This document shows, in pieces, positions 37,033-46,438 of a DNA stretch of 64,000 bases. The translations under genes and the position numbers were made by a program. Each line of letters begins with the position of its first letter. The stretch's first letter is position 1. Below the pieces are notes generated by a model, which was not told the DNA's origin, did not search any database, and worked only from the letters and a program-made list of their open reading frames with translations. Source of the DNA: Rhodohalobacter barkolensis (lineage in GTDB: Bacteria > Bacteroidota > Rhodothermia > Balneolales > Balneolaceae); NCBI RefSeq assembly GCF_002834295.1, contig NZ_PISP01000001.1:1674001-1738000 (forward strand). Reading direction: 5' to 3'.

Positions 37033-38387
37033 TTTACACTGCCTGCAAGTTGATCAGCCAGTTTTAAACCGTTTTTGATACAGTCCGGTACCGAAATACC
37101 GTTTTTGAAATTTCCTGCTAATATTAAACCCTCATTATTCTCTTCAATTTCGCGTATTGTATCCAGAATCTCATCGTATCCCACATGATACCCGGGTATC
37201 GACTGAGGCCAGTAGATGTGATCTTTAAACTCAGGAGTTCCGTTTAAACCGATCAGATCTTTCAACTCTTCAAGAACGGTTTCGAGAAGCTTCTCACTCT
37301 CCTGCACCGCTAACTTGGGCTGACGACCGCCTCCTATGAATATCGTTACCAAGTGAGAGTTTTCGGGAGCGCGACCATCAAACAGGGTTGATGAAAAGAG
37401 TGCTCCCAAAATTTTACGATTCTCCTTTTCAGGCACTAAAAATCCAAAGCCATCCAGCTCATGTTCAATGTCTTCCTTTTTAAAACCTAATAACATGACC
37501 GACAGCGGTGGATACTTTACCTTATTCAAGACGTTTAACTTTTCACCGCTGACAGGTATCAGTTGTTTATTCAACTTGTATAGAGGGGTATTCAATATTA
37601 CATGATCATACGGACCAAATTGCCCCATACTGCTATGAACCGTCCACTGTTCATCCTGTTTTGTAACCGACTGAATTTCATGATTCAGATAGAGATGATG
37701 GATCTGATCTGCAATAGTTCGCGGAAGTTGCTGCATTCCTTTTTCAAATGAGATCAATTCCCGATCTATTCTGCCACTCTCTTTTCTTTTTTTGGCGCCT
37801 GCAAATGTACCCCAGATCAGCGATCCATACTCTTGCTCCAAATCATCCATAAACGGAAATGCGTGGCGAAGGGAGAGATATTCGGGTCTGTTTGCGTATA
37901 TACCGGCTACAAATGGATTAATTGCATAGTCGAGCACATCACTTCCTAAACGCCTTTCTACAAAATCTGCCACTGTTTGATCACGATCGCTGCTTTTTGA
38001 TATAAACGGTTCGGCCAAAATTCTGAATTTTCCCGTCAAACTGAACAGTGGTGTTTTTATTGCAGACTTCAAAGATGACGGCAATGGCTCCAATGCGCCA
38101 TTCTTAACAATAAATCTTTTTTCAGCCTGAGGATTAGCAATCTGCTTCTCCCCATTTAAGCCCAATTCAGTAATGAACTCAGCAATCAATCTGTCTTTCA
38201 GCAGAAGTGTGTTTGGCCCATATTCAACCTGCCACTCATCCTGTTTTACTGTTTTAATGGCACCTCCCGGTTCGGCCTTTCGCTCAAAAAGTTCTACTTC
38301 CACACCAAATTTTTGGAGTTTCCATGCTGCTACAAGTCCTGTAATCCCTGCACCGACAATCGCTACTTTTTTAATGTTTTTAGTCAT
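37026..38387 (-). CDS. hemY: protoporphyrinogen oxidase (HemY-type)
   Basis: A 453-residue flavoprotein. The FAD-binding GAGITGLVAAWKLQ and ELFERKAEPGGAI are at the N-terminus (12-45), and the C-terminal FAD segment is LILAGNFKNGISVPDCIKNG. It oxidises protoporphyrinogen IX to protoporphyrin IX in aerobic heme synthesis. No other heme gene is adjacent; a hemD-like gene is 9 kb away. The N-terminal hydrophobic stretch is the Rossmann motif, not a signal. Confidence 0.87.
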   Translation of the reverse strand: MTKNIKKVAIVGAGITGLVAAWKLQKFGVEVELFERKAEPGGAIKTVKQDEWQVEYGPNTLLLKDRLIAEFITELGLNGEKQIANPQAEKRFIVKNGALEPLPSSLKSAIKTPLFSLTGKFRILAEPFISKSSDRDQTVADFVERRLGSDVLDYAINPFVAGIYANRPEYLSLRHAFPFMDDLEQEYGSLIWGTFAGAKKRKESGRIDRELISFEKGMQQLPRTIADQIHHLYLNHEIQSVTKQDEQWTVHSSMGQFGPYDHVILNTPLYKLNKQLIPVSGEKLNVLNKVKYPPLSVMLLGFKKEDIEHELDGFGFLVPEKENRKILGALFSSTLFDGRAPENSHLVTIFIGGGRQPKLAVQESEKLLETVLEELKDLIGLNGTPEFKDHIYWPQSIPGYHVGYDEILDTIREIEENNEGLILAGNFKNGISVPDCIKNGLKLADQLAGSVNY

Positions 38388-38389
38388 AA

Positions 38390-38967
38390 AAATCTGAGGG
38401 CAAAATCCTCACTATTTATTTTTCTTCTATTCTGCTTACCTAGTAATGCACAGACGAGTAATACAGTTCAAAAATATACTACAGAAACCAATGATTAAGT
38501 AATCTTAGACCGGATTACAATTTTTGGTTGCTCCGTCTCAAATCAGCAATATTTCACGCTTTACAAACTAAGTAAGTGCCGAACAACTTCAGATACAAAG
38601 TTACACAGATATTAACAGAATTCTGAGAACTGACTGTTGTGTAATTGGAAGAGGAAGGATTTGGCTGGCCCGACTCCATCTTCAGCACCTGTAGATTATT
38701 ACTTCCATAATATGGGTCGAGTGAGTTCGGCTAAAGCGCGCAAAGATTATTCGCAAATAAAGTATGGTCCATACAGAACCGGTGGGGCTATAAATGTTAT
38801 TACAAATTCATATTCTACGAAACATAAAATGTGATATAAATACAGACCTCTTTGTAAACACAAGAAATGTTTTCAACGAAACCTACATTGTATCGGATTG
38901 TCCTGCCGCTGTTAGCCCCGGATTACCCGGAACTTTCATGTGCAGACTGCGGGTTAACCATAGTTAA
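38390..38967 (+). pseudogene. decayed FecA-like TonB-dependent receptor
   Basis: Fragments of one receptor appear in order on the plus strand, in shifting frames. A signal-peptide piece ends NAQTSN (about 38400-38470). DINRILRT (38608-38631) is the start of the plug. APVDYYFHNMGRV and SQIKYGPYRTGGAINVITNS follow (38690-38810). A C-terminal barrel end with DLFVNTRNVFNETYIV runs from 38833 to a TAA at 38967. There is no good start codon and most of the barrel is deleted. The pieces match ferric-citrate-type siderophore receptors. A terminator follows 21 bases after the final stop. Confidence 0.75.
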
Positions 38968-38987
38968 ATTTTCAATTCTTAAGTCTA

Positions 38988-39019
38988 AAAAAGCAGACCT
39001 TTTATGGGGTCTGCTTTTT
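38988..39019. terminator. terminator of the decayed receptor gene
   Basis: AAAAAGCAGACC and GGTCTGCTTTTT form a 12-base-pair stem with an 8-base loop and a T-run. With no intact gene upstream it would be unexplained, but it follows directly on the receptor pseudogene. Confidence 0.85.
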
Positions 39020-39089
39020 TCGTTTAATCACCTTTTCAATTCTGCCTTGGAGTGATTACATTCACATCCCATTTAAATTAATGTGAAAC

Positions 39090-39911
39090 ATGACTATTTC
39101 AGTATTAGGTTGTGGATGGCTTGGATTTCCTCTCGCTCAAAAATTAATGAGTGAAGGATTTAACCTGAAAGGCTCCACTACATCAGAGAAGAAGTTTAAA
39201 GAGATTAAAAATTCAGGAATTGAACCTTATCTATTATCCTTGCCGGATCAAATTGAAGATTCGAGCTCAAAAAGTTTTTGGGATGCAGACATCCTGTTTC
39301 TAAATATCCCGCCTCAACGCGGGAGTGATTCCGTGGAAAAGGATTATCCGGATTTGATAAAAATTATTACCCAAAAAGCTAAATCTGAAGATATAAAGTG
39401 GATCATATTTGCCAGTTCCACTTCTGTCTATAGTTCTGAAGGTGGTGTAACACATGAAAATGAAGCAAAAATGGGTAACGCTTCGCGCCCATCCGGAGAA
39501 GCAGTACTTGCAGCCGAGGAAGTACTAAAAAATTCCGGGATGGACTCAACAATTATTCGATTTGGCGGACTCTATGGATATGGCAGGCATCCCGTAAAAT
39601 ACCTGGCAGGAAAAAAAGATCTTTCTGGAGCTTCAAAACCTGTAAACCTCATCCATCAAACAGATTGTTTAAATATTATCCATGAAGTGATTAAACAGGA
39701 TAAGAAAAACGAAGTTTATAATGCTGTTTCGGATGGGCACCCTCCACGAAAAGAGTTTTATAAGTCAGCAGCTCAGCATTTTAATTTAACTGAACCTGGT
39801 TTTTCGAGTGAAAATGGAGATAAGCAGTATCGGGTGATTTCGAATAATAAGTTAAAGCATGAACTGGGATATACATTTTCGTACCCAAACCCGATGGATC
39901 ACACGCCGTAG
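39090..39911 (+). CDS. NAD(P)-binding epimerase/dehydratase-like protein (YeeZ-type)
   Basis: A 273-residue short-chain-type Rossmann protein with VLGCGWLGFPLAQKL (4-18), a cofactor site. SSTSVYSSEGG is at the active-site position, but the Y-x-x-x-K pair is not obvious. FGGLYGYGRHPVKYLAG and LIHQTDCLNII follow. Such YeeZ-like proteins have uncertain roles in nucleotide-sugar or small-molecule metabolism. Converges on the DtxR gene with five bases between. Confidence 0.8.
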   Translation: MTISVLGCGWLGFPLAQKLMSEGFNLKGSTTSEKKFKEIKNSGIEPYLLSLPDQIEDSSSKSFWDADILFLNIPPQRGSDSVEKDYPDLIKIITQKAKSEDIKWIIFASSTSVYSSEGGVTHENEAKMGNASRPSGEAVLAAEEVLKNSGMDSTIIRFGGLYGYGRHPVKYLAGKKDLSGASKPVNLIHQTDCLNIIHEVIKQDKKNEVYNAVSDGHPPRKEFYKSAAQHFNLTEPGFSSENGDKQYRVISNNKLKHELGYTFSYPNPMDHTP

Positions 39912-39916
39912 AAATA

Positions 39917-40579
39917 CTACTTATATACGACAAAAATATCTGATGCAACGTTTGCGCCGATAGCAACTTCAATCTCTCCTTCAACTGAGATGTGTACCGG
40001 CCCGTCAAACGGTTCTCTCTTCAGGATTTCAATCATAACTCCCGGAATCAGATTACGTTCTTCGAGATACCGAAGCAGATCAGGACTTTGATTTTTCACT
40101 CTTCGAATAACGCACGGAGTATTCTCTTTAATCTCCATCAAAGAGAACAGATGAACCTTTGGCATTTTACCATCTTTACCCGGAATGGGATCCCCATGAG
40201 GATCAAATTGAGGATTGTTAAGCAGTTCAGCAATCCGGTCCTCAAACTGTTCCGATATATGGTGCTCCAGCTTTTCAGCCTCATCATGCACCTCATCCCA
40301 TGAGTACCCCATCATTTCTGTCAAATAAAGCTCCAATAATCGATGGTGCCGAATTATTTCAAGCGCTATTTTTTCTCCCGCCTCTGTTAATCTGGAGCCG
40401 TAATACGACTCATATTTCACAAGTCCCATTTTCGACAACCGTTTCACCATATTTGTAACCGAAGCTCCGGCTACATTCATCTCTTCGGAGAGACGGGAAT
40501 TGGATACACCGCTCTCGTCCTCATTTTCGAGTTTATAAATGGCTTTTAAATAATCTTCAACAGATTGACTACGGGACAT
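39917..40579 (-). CDS. DtxR/MntR family metal-dependent regulator
   Basis: A 220-residue iron- or manganese-dependent repressor. The winged helix is at 1-65 (EDYLKAIYKLENED, SRLSEEMNVAGASVTNMVKRLS). The metal-binding and dimerisation helix has HHRLLELYLTEMMG and EAEKLEHHISEQFEDRI. A C-terminal FeoA/SH3-like domain starts near 145. It may control metal uptake; a decayed siderophore receptor lies 1 kb away. The thioredoxin-like gene is just upstream on the same strand. Confidence 0.88.
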   Translation of the reverse strand: MSRSQSVEDYLKAIYKLENEDESGVSNSRLSEEMNVAGASVTNMVKRLSKMGLVKYESYYGSRLTEAGEKIALEIIRHHRLLELYLTEMMGYSWDEVHDEAEKLEHHISEQFEDRIAELLNNPQFDPHGDPIPGKDGKMPKVHLFSLMEIKENTPCVIRRVKNQSPDLLRYLEERNLIPGVMIEILKREPFDGPVHISVEGEIEVAIGANVASDIFVVYK

Positions 40580-40606
40580 AACTGCAAGTGGGTTTCAACT
40601 AAATAA

Positions 40607-41107
40607 TTAGTTTTGATACTCTTGAAAGGTCTGTACCCGGTACTGATCACTTCCAACAAAATTCAGTAAACTTGAAAACATTGGTGATTCGATAAATCCG
40701 GGTTGTGATCCAAGAATACTCCCCTCCTCATTTAAAAAGTATGTGGTTGGAACACTTTGATTTTCAAGAGCTCGGGCAAACTGTGCTTCTGTCATTTCCG
40801 TACCGTGATAATTCACCTTTTCGTCTGACTCTACATTGATTTTGACCCAAATAAAGTAGTCCGAAATAGCTTCAAGCACACTATCATCTTTATAAACTTC
40901 TGAATGCATCCTCTGACAATACGGACACCACTCAGCGTAGACATCAACTAATATTTTCTTGCCCGACTCCGAAGCCATTTTCAATGCTTCTTCAAGAGAT
41001 ATCGGCTTTGGCCCGTTTTCTGTATCCTGAGCCTGAGACAGTACAGGCAAGCTCATCAAACCAACCAACAGAAACGCAATGAAAAGTGTGGATTTGAAAT
41101 AATTCAT
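40607..41107 (-). CDS. periplasmic thioredoxin-like protein
   Basis: A 166-residue exported protein. The signal peptide (1-26, ending SQAQ) is followed by a thioredoxin fold with the active site WCPYC (Cys61, Cys64) and the cis-Pro loop SVPTTYF. The active site resembles DUF255/thioredoxin-fold proteins rather than DsbA. It could reduce or isomerise disulfides in the periplasm. It starts just before the DtxR gene and follows the SpoIIE phosphatase gene by 17 bases; a common operon is possible. Confidence 0.85.
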   Translation of the reverse strand: MNYFKSTLFIAFLLVGLMSLPVLSQAQDTENGPKPISLEEALKMASESGKKILVDVYAEWCPYCQRMHSEVYKDDSVLEAISDYFIWVKINVESDEKVNYHGTEMTEAQFARALENQSVPTTYFLNEEGSILGSQPGFIESPMFSSLLNFVGSDQYRVQTFQEYQN

Positions 41108-41124
41108 TCTAAAAACTTATGGGT

Positions 41125-43692
41125 TTACTTCTTTTTGATAATTACTACCGTCATGTCATCGTGCTGATTGGCACCATCGCCAAACGTATTCAGGTCTTCA
41201 ACTATTTTACTCAATATCATTTCTGCATTCGCCTCATGGTAGGTTTCAATCAACTTCTTCAATCTGTTATCACCGTAATATTTATTCAGATTATTCGTAG
41301 CCTCAACTACTCCATCTGTATAGAGAATCAGAATATCATTTTGATTAAAATCGATTGATAGTTCAGAGATATTCTTTTTGAAAATCTCATCTCCGGTGAT
41401 TCCTAATCCAATTCCCTGGGGCGTAAATGTATGCAATTTTTTATCCCTGTGATTAAAATAAAGCAGAGGATTATGCCCGGCTCTGGAGAAAGTAAAAAGG
41501 TTCTTTTTAACATCTACCACTCCAAATATAAGTGAAATAAAAGTTCCTTTTCGTGCATTCTTCTTAAACAGTTTATTGGCACGTCGTAACACTTCTACCG
41601 TAGATTCAAAGTTCTCACATACAGCATGAATCACACCTTTAATAAATGTCATAAAAAAGGCAGCCTGAATACCCTTCCCACTAACGTCTCCAATAGTAAC
41701 GGCCAGTTGATCATCCTTCAACGGAATGAAGTCGTAGTAGTCTCCCCCTGTTTCGTATGCGGGCTTACAGACCGCTGCAATGTCCAGGTCATCAAAGTCA
41801 GGGGTACTGACCGGCAAAAATGATTGCTGCACTTTACGGGCAATTTGAAGCTCCTGCTTAATCCGTTCACTTTGAGCTAGTTCATCTACATACTCCGGAA
41901 CAAAATTGGGCAACTCTTTTTCAGTTTTACCCGTGTTCAGTGAATATCCCCCATATGCAAGACCAACAACTGCAAGCAAGATATTTGTATAAAAAAGAAT
42001 TGCATCTGGCGATTGATCCATCACCCACCCGGATGCTGTACTGAGATGATTAGCGAAGAAGAAAAGAGTAATGAAAACGGTTAAAAAATCGTCTCGTATG
42101 TAAATCCAACCGATAATAATTCCGGCTATGGCTAAAAGAGTAAACTCTGTATAAACCGGCCCTACTCCGGCAGCAAGAGGATTCATGACTCCAAATATGA
42201 GTCCAACAATTAAAATAAGAATTACCGATGAATCCGTTATGCTTTTTATCTTGCTCAAAAGAACCAAAAAGATTATCTGAGCAACTAAAAAGAATATAGC
42301 CAGGTTCGACAGCATCAATACAATATTTGCCAAATATCTATCATCAGAGTAGAAAGATGATTCAATGGACAGATATCCTGTTGGCATCAGAAAATATGCC
42401 AGTGCCCATACACCCGCCAAAATAAATGAATAGATAATCCCCCTTATAAAAGAGAGTCCGACAGGTTTGTTGAAAAAATGGCCGATCCGTAATAGATCAA
42501 TTGTTTGAAGTTTTTCAACCCAGTTTTGACGAGTTATGGAATCCGATATAGCGGTAATGAGAAAATAGATCAATGATGTAAAAGCAGCCGTAACACCCGC
42601 CATAATCATTATCATTGAGATGAAGCTGAAATCTATACTACCCGAATTGTTAAAATGCTCAAAAGTAATTTGTGACAGGGCAACCAGCGGGAAAATAAAC
42701 CCGGCTAAAACGGCAACCAATATTGCAGCTTTTGTATCAATCAATCTCATTCTGAAGCGGATTATAAACAGAATAAGAATCCAGAATACCAGCAAAAGTA
42801 GAACCCCTCCCCTGATACCCGATGTTATCGTATCCCAGGAAAATCCTGTTGTTTCAACAGACTGTACGTTAGGATTCAGCGAGAGAAGTGCTCCCGTTGG
42901 CAAAACGGTAACACTCAAGTCAATTTTTTGCCTGATGATATTATCTTCGATTGAATACACTACTCTTGCCGCGTCTGTCATCTCCAGCGAAGCCTTTTCA
43001 ATCTGTTTCAACTGAAGATCAGTTTCTGACCATCCGGAGTTCATTAGGTGATAGAGAGCCATTTTCTCAGCCACATCCGTACCCATCTGAGTGAGATTAC
43101 CGTGCTCTTCCTCCGGATCAATTACGGTTTCTGCTGACGAAAACTGAAATTGTATTCTGTTAAACAACGTGCTGTCAATCGATTCAGGAGATATTTGAGG
43201 GTGATCGATATCTAAAGCATAGGAGAGTACTTCTGCGTTAAAAAAGTTTTCAGGTATGATGTTATCCGAATTGATAAGTGATCTCAATTCCCCCTGTTCA
43301 TTGAGTGTCAATTCTATACTTTTGAATTGCCCCGGCCCCATGGCAAAGGCATCCGAATCTACCTTTTCTATCAAAAATTCAGAACTCCAGAAAAAAACCG
43401 GAAATTTTTGCCTGTTTTGCTCATCTGAATAGAAATCCTGAAAATTGGTCTGATTCTGTATTGAATCCAATAGCGACGATTGAACACGAAAAGATGAAAT
43501 TGGTTCTACACCCACTTGATATCCTAATGATTGGAGAGTCTCCTGAGCGAGGACAGAAGCCCTTTCCTCCCCCAAACTGTTATCCGCTACACTTAACGGA
43601 TGCTGATTGCCATACAACCAGAAAAAAGTAAGCGCAGCCAGAATACCCGCTGCCAGAAGTAAAAGATCTTTTTTTGTTGTATCGGGATACAA
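41125..43692 (-). CDS. membrane SpoIIE/RsbU-type protein phosphatase
   Basis: An 855-residue protein. The N-terminal periplasmic region (about 35-280) follows one membrane helix, then about ten membrane helices occupy 285-590. A short coil with QSERIKQELQIARKVQQSFLP leads into a C-terminal PP2C/SpoIIE domain (about 620-855). Metal motifs are GGDYYDF (about 648), IGDVSGKG and the terminal DDMTVVI. It resembles RsbU-type phosphatases that act on anti-sigma antagonists. No anti-sigma factor gene is adjacent. The periplasmic region suggests an envelope or external signal. Confidence 0.85.
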   Translation of the reverse strand: MYPDTTKKDLLLLAAGILAALTFFWLYGNQHPLSVADNSLGEERASVLAQETLQSLGYQVGVEPISSFRVQSSLLDSIQNQTNFQDFYSDEQNRQKFPVFFWSSEFLIEKVDSDAFAMGPGQFKSIELTLNEQGELRSLINSDNIIPENFFNAEVLSYALDIDHPQISPESIDSTLFNRIQFQFSSAETVIDPEEEHGNLTQMGTDVAEKMALYHLMNSGWSETDLQLKQIEKASLEMTDAARVVYSIEDNIIRQKIDLSVTVLPTGALLSLNPNVQSVETTGFSWDTITSGIRGGVLLLLVFWILILFIIRFRMRLIDTKAAILVAVLAGFIFPLVALSQITFEHFNNSGSIDFSFISMIMIMAGVTAAFTSLIYFLITAISDSITRQNWVEKLQTIDLLRIGHFFNKPVGLSFIRGIIYSFILAGVWALAYFLMPTGYLSIESSFYSDDRYLANIVLMLSNLAIFFLVAQIIFLVLLSKIKSITDSSVILILIVGLIFGVMNPLAAGVGPVYTEFTLLAIAGIIIGWIYIRDDFLTVFITLFFFANHLSTASGWVMDQSPDAILFYTNILLAVVGLAYGGYSLNTGKTEKELPNFVPEYVDELAQSERIKQELQIARKVQQSFLPVSTPDFDDLDIAAVCKPAYETGGDYYDFIPLKDDQLAVTIGDVSGKGIQAAFFMTFIKGVIHAVCENFESTVEVLRRANKLFKKNARKGTFISLIFGVVDVKKNLFTFSRAGHNPLLYFNHRDKKLHTFTPQGIGLGITGDEIFKKNISELSIDFNQNDILILYTDGVVEATNNLNKYYGDNRLKKLIETYHEANAEMILSKIVEDLNTFGDGANQHDDMTVVIIKKK

Positions 43693-43811
43693 ATTTAAAG
43701 CAGGTTAAGTAGTTATTGATTAAGAGTTCAGATCCGTTAATTTACATCGCAATTTATGAAACAAAGTTTCAAAATATTTTGTGTTTATAAAAAACTTAAA
43801 TAAATCATTTT

Positions 43812-44570
43812 ATGTGCCTTACAGTATTCGCCTATAAAACCGATGCACCCTATCCATTTATATTGGCGACTAACCGTGATGAATTTTTTGAACGCCCCAC
43901 ACGTCCGGCTCAATTTTGGGAAACTCATCCAAAACTGCTGGCCGGCAAAGATCTGAAAGCCGGCGGAACATGGATGGGAATAACCTTAGATAACAAATTT
44001 GCAGCATTAACAAACTACCGGGATATCAACAACATCAAGGAAAATGCACCCAGCAGAGGACACATTGTTTCCGATTATTTGACAAGTGACGCAACTCCGC
44101 GGGAGTACTTTGAACTCTTGAAACCGAAAGCATCATCCTATAACGGCTTCAATTTACTGTTTGGAACCACGGATGATTTATATTATTTCAACAATCAGCA
44201 TATCAAACTTAAAAAGGTTGAACCCGGATATCACACCCTCAGTAACGCCTTTATAGACAGTGGATGGCCAAAATCGAAGAAGGCTCTCAGCGATTTCAAA
44301 TCAACGATAAAAAATTCCCCGGAAAAAACTGATCGCTATTTTGAATTTCTCCAGAACACTGAACTATTTCCGGACCACCTGCTCCCATCAACCGGCTTAC
44401 CCTTGGAAAAAGAACGGATGGTCTCATCTGTCTTCATTCTATCAAAAGACTATGGAACCCGATCTTCCACACTGCTATTTTCTGATCCGGACAGCGAAAC
44501 TACATTTATCGAAAAGAGCTATAAACCCGGTAGTATAGACGTTGAAAAGGCTGTGAAATTTTCCATTTAA
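43812..44570 (+). CDS. NRDE (TANGO2-like) family protein
   Basis: A 252-residue protein of the NRDE/TANGO2 family, named after the ATNRDE motif (residues 18-23). It begins MCLTVFAYK with a Cys2 as in Ntn-type nucleophiles. Further family motifs are LLAGKDLKAGGTWMG and YHTLSNAF. It may bind heme or lipid, but the bacterial function is unknown. It precedes the glycosyltransferase cluster. Confidence 0.87.
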   Translation: MCLTVFAYKTDAPYPFILATNRDEFFERPTRPAQFWETHPKLLAGKDLKAGGTWMGITLDNKFAALTNYRDINNIKENAPSRGHIVSDYLTSDATPREYFELLKPKASSYNGFNLLFGTTDDLYYFNNQHIKLKKVEPGYHTLSNAFIDSGWPKSKKALSDFKSTIKNSPEKTDRYFEFLQNTELFPDHLLPSTGLPLEKERMVSSVFILSKDYGTRSSTLLFSDPDSETTFIEKSYKPGSIDVEKAVKFSI

Positions 44571-44648
44571 CCCTGTAATCGCAACCTGATAGTCCGTAAT
44601 AAATAGTTATATTCATCTATTATTTAAACAGAACCTCCACACTCTGAT

Positions 44649-45431
44649 ATGATACAATCTGCCACCGGAGACAAAGTAAGTTGCTTGGTTGTAACTGCCA
44701 ATCGAAAAGACCTTTTGAGAAGGTCTCTCCTCTCGCTAAAAAATCAGACTCATAAAAATATTGAGTTAGTTGTAATAGATAACGGTGAGGAGACCGTTGA
44801 TGAGTTGATGGAGATGTTTCCTGAGGAGCAGGTCAATTACACCTTTATTCAGCCCTCACCTGACAACATCCTGGGGGATCTTCGGAATATTTCTTTGGAA
44901 AAAGCCACCGGCGACTACATGATCTGCTGGGATGATGATGATTGGTTTCATCCAAAAAGAATTGAAACTCAACTGAATGTATTAAAGAGTGGCTTTGATG
45001 CCTGCTGTCTGGAAGGAAATATTTTTCATATCGACACACCCGACCTGATCAACCATCCCTACATTGGGCGATTATCTGATGGTTCACCCAGTTCAATTAT
45101 GCATCGCAGAGATGATGAAATCCGGTACCCTTCTCTTCGGCGTGGAGAGGATACAGTGTATCTTAATCAATGGATTGAAAAGCATCGATACAAAATGCTT
45201 GATCTCTCTTATGCCTATCTCTTTGTGAGGGTATTCCACGGCTCAAACGTATCGGGGAAAAAACATTTTCTAAGAAGACTCAAAAACTCTCCAAAAAACT
45301 GGGTTCAGTTTATGTGGCACGCCAAAGTGAAAGGCAACTTATTGGGTCATCCAAAATTTGACCTGACCGAGAAAGAAAAGGAAGCCTTTGAAATGTTCAT
45401 TCAGGATTCAAAAAAACTGGGTCTCCTTTGA
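44649..45431 (+). CDS. family 2 glycosyltransferase
   Basis: A 260-residue GT-A fold enzyme. The motif VSCLVVTANRKDLLRRSLLSL gives the nucleotide-binding start, and ICWDDDDWFHPKRIETQL supplies the metal-binding Asp run (95-98). The SDGSPSSIMHRRD segment is likely acceptor-binding. It is the first gene of the envelope polymer cluster. The sugar is unknown. Confidence 0.85.
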   Translation: MIQSATGDKVSCLVVTANRKDLLRRSLLSLKNQTHKNIELVVIDNGEETVDELMEMFPEEQVNYTFIQPSPDNILGDLRNISLEKATGDYMICWDDDDWFHPKRIETQLNVLKSGFDACCLEGNIFHIDTPDLINHPYIGRLSDGSPSSIMHRRDDEIRYPSLRRGEDTVYLNQWIEKHRYKMLDLSYAYLFVRVFHGSNVSGKKHFLRRLKNSPKNWVQFMWHAKVKGNLLGHPKFDLTEKEKEAFEMFIQDSKKLGLL

Positions 45432-45449
45432 TTTACCGGTTCTATTTAA

Positions 45450-46427
45450 ATGATTAACTCCATCAAAAATATTTCAAAATCATTTAATGACCGATTTAAA
45501 GCTTTTCGGAAATCTCCGAATGGAAAAAGGTTCATTAAATATCTGACCTATTTCGCTCAGTTTGCCATTGTAGCCATTATTGCGCTGCAGCTTACAGATA
45601 TTGGCTGGGGCAATATTTATAACTCTCTGCCCACAACTCCCTGGTTCTACGTTCTATTTCTGTTTATCTATTTTCTATTGCCCTTTTCCGAGGTCTTGGC
45701 TTATAAGCTGACATGGGGAATTCCGTATTGGAGGAGTCTTTCAATATTTATTAAAAAGCGAATATTCAACAAGGATGTGATGGGCTATTCCGGAGAGATT
45801 GTTTTAATGCAGTGGGCCATTCAATACACTGAAAAATCAAAAAAACAGATTTTTAAGGATGTAAGGGATATGAACATCATATCCTCAGCGGCATCCACCA
45901 TTGTTGCTTTTGGTTTGTTGGGCATTCTGTTCTTTACCGGAAAAATTAAAGCGCTTGATCAGCTTATTCAGCGAGATCTGTTTTCTGAAACATCATCATT
46001 GGATTACTTGATTGGTGGTGTAATCTTACTGATCCTGATTGGGGTTATCATGCGGTTCCGAAAATACATTTTCAGTATGCCTGCCGGTTTATCCTTTAAA
46101 GTATTTTCTATTCACTCCGTACGAATGATTGTACTTTATGCCGCTCAAATACTGCAGTGGCACCTTGTATTACCGGATATCAGCCTTGAAATCTGGTTTA
46201 CGTTTTTGAGTGTAAATATCATTATTAGCAGAATCCCAATCATTCCGAGTCAGGATCTTGTGGCTACCGGAACCAATATCGAGATCGCCAAAATTTTGCA
46301 GGTTCCTGTGGCACCGGTCACGGGTATATTTCTGGTGCATGATGTGCTCGGAAAAGTAATGAACTTCGTTCTCTATCTCCTGCTCACTATTACGGGTAAG
46401 AAAGGGAAATCTGAAATTACGTTGTAA
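45450..46427 (+). CDS. polytopic membrane protein, MprF/AglD-like flippase domain
   Basis: A 325-residue membrane protein with about seven hydrophobic segments, beginning with a basic cytosolic stretch. The layout, with YFAQFAIVAIIALQL and SRIPIIPSQDLVATGTNIEIAK, resembles the lysylphosphatidylglycerol synthase/UPF0104 transmembrane family. Such proteins may flip lipid-linked intermediates. It follows the glycosyltransferase gene by 18 bases. Confidence 0.55.
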   Translation: MINSIKNISKSFNDRFKAFRKSPNGKRFIKYLTYFAQFAIVAIIALQLTDIGWGNIYNSLPTTPWFYVLFLFIYFLLPFSEVLAYKLTWGIPYWRSLSIFIKKRIFNKDVMGYSGEIVLMQWAIQYTEKSKKQIFKDVRDMNIISSAASTIVAFGLLGILFFTGKIKALDQLIQRDLFSETSSLDYLIGGVILLILIGVIMRFRKYIFSMPAGLSFKVFSIHSVRMIVLYAAQILQWHLVLPDISLEIWFTFLSVNIIISRIPIIPSQDLVATGTNIEIAKILQVPVAPVTGIFLVHDVLGKVMNFVLYLLLTITGKKGKSEITL

Positions 46428-46438
46428 ATTTCAGCGAT

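Noticed and set aside
38637-38834. A 65-codon open frame as a gene in its own right
   Set aside because: It starts with TTG and its content matches the plug of a TonB-dependent receptor, so it belongs to the pseudogene.
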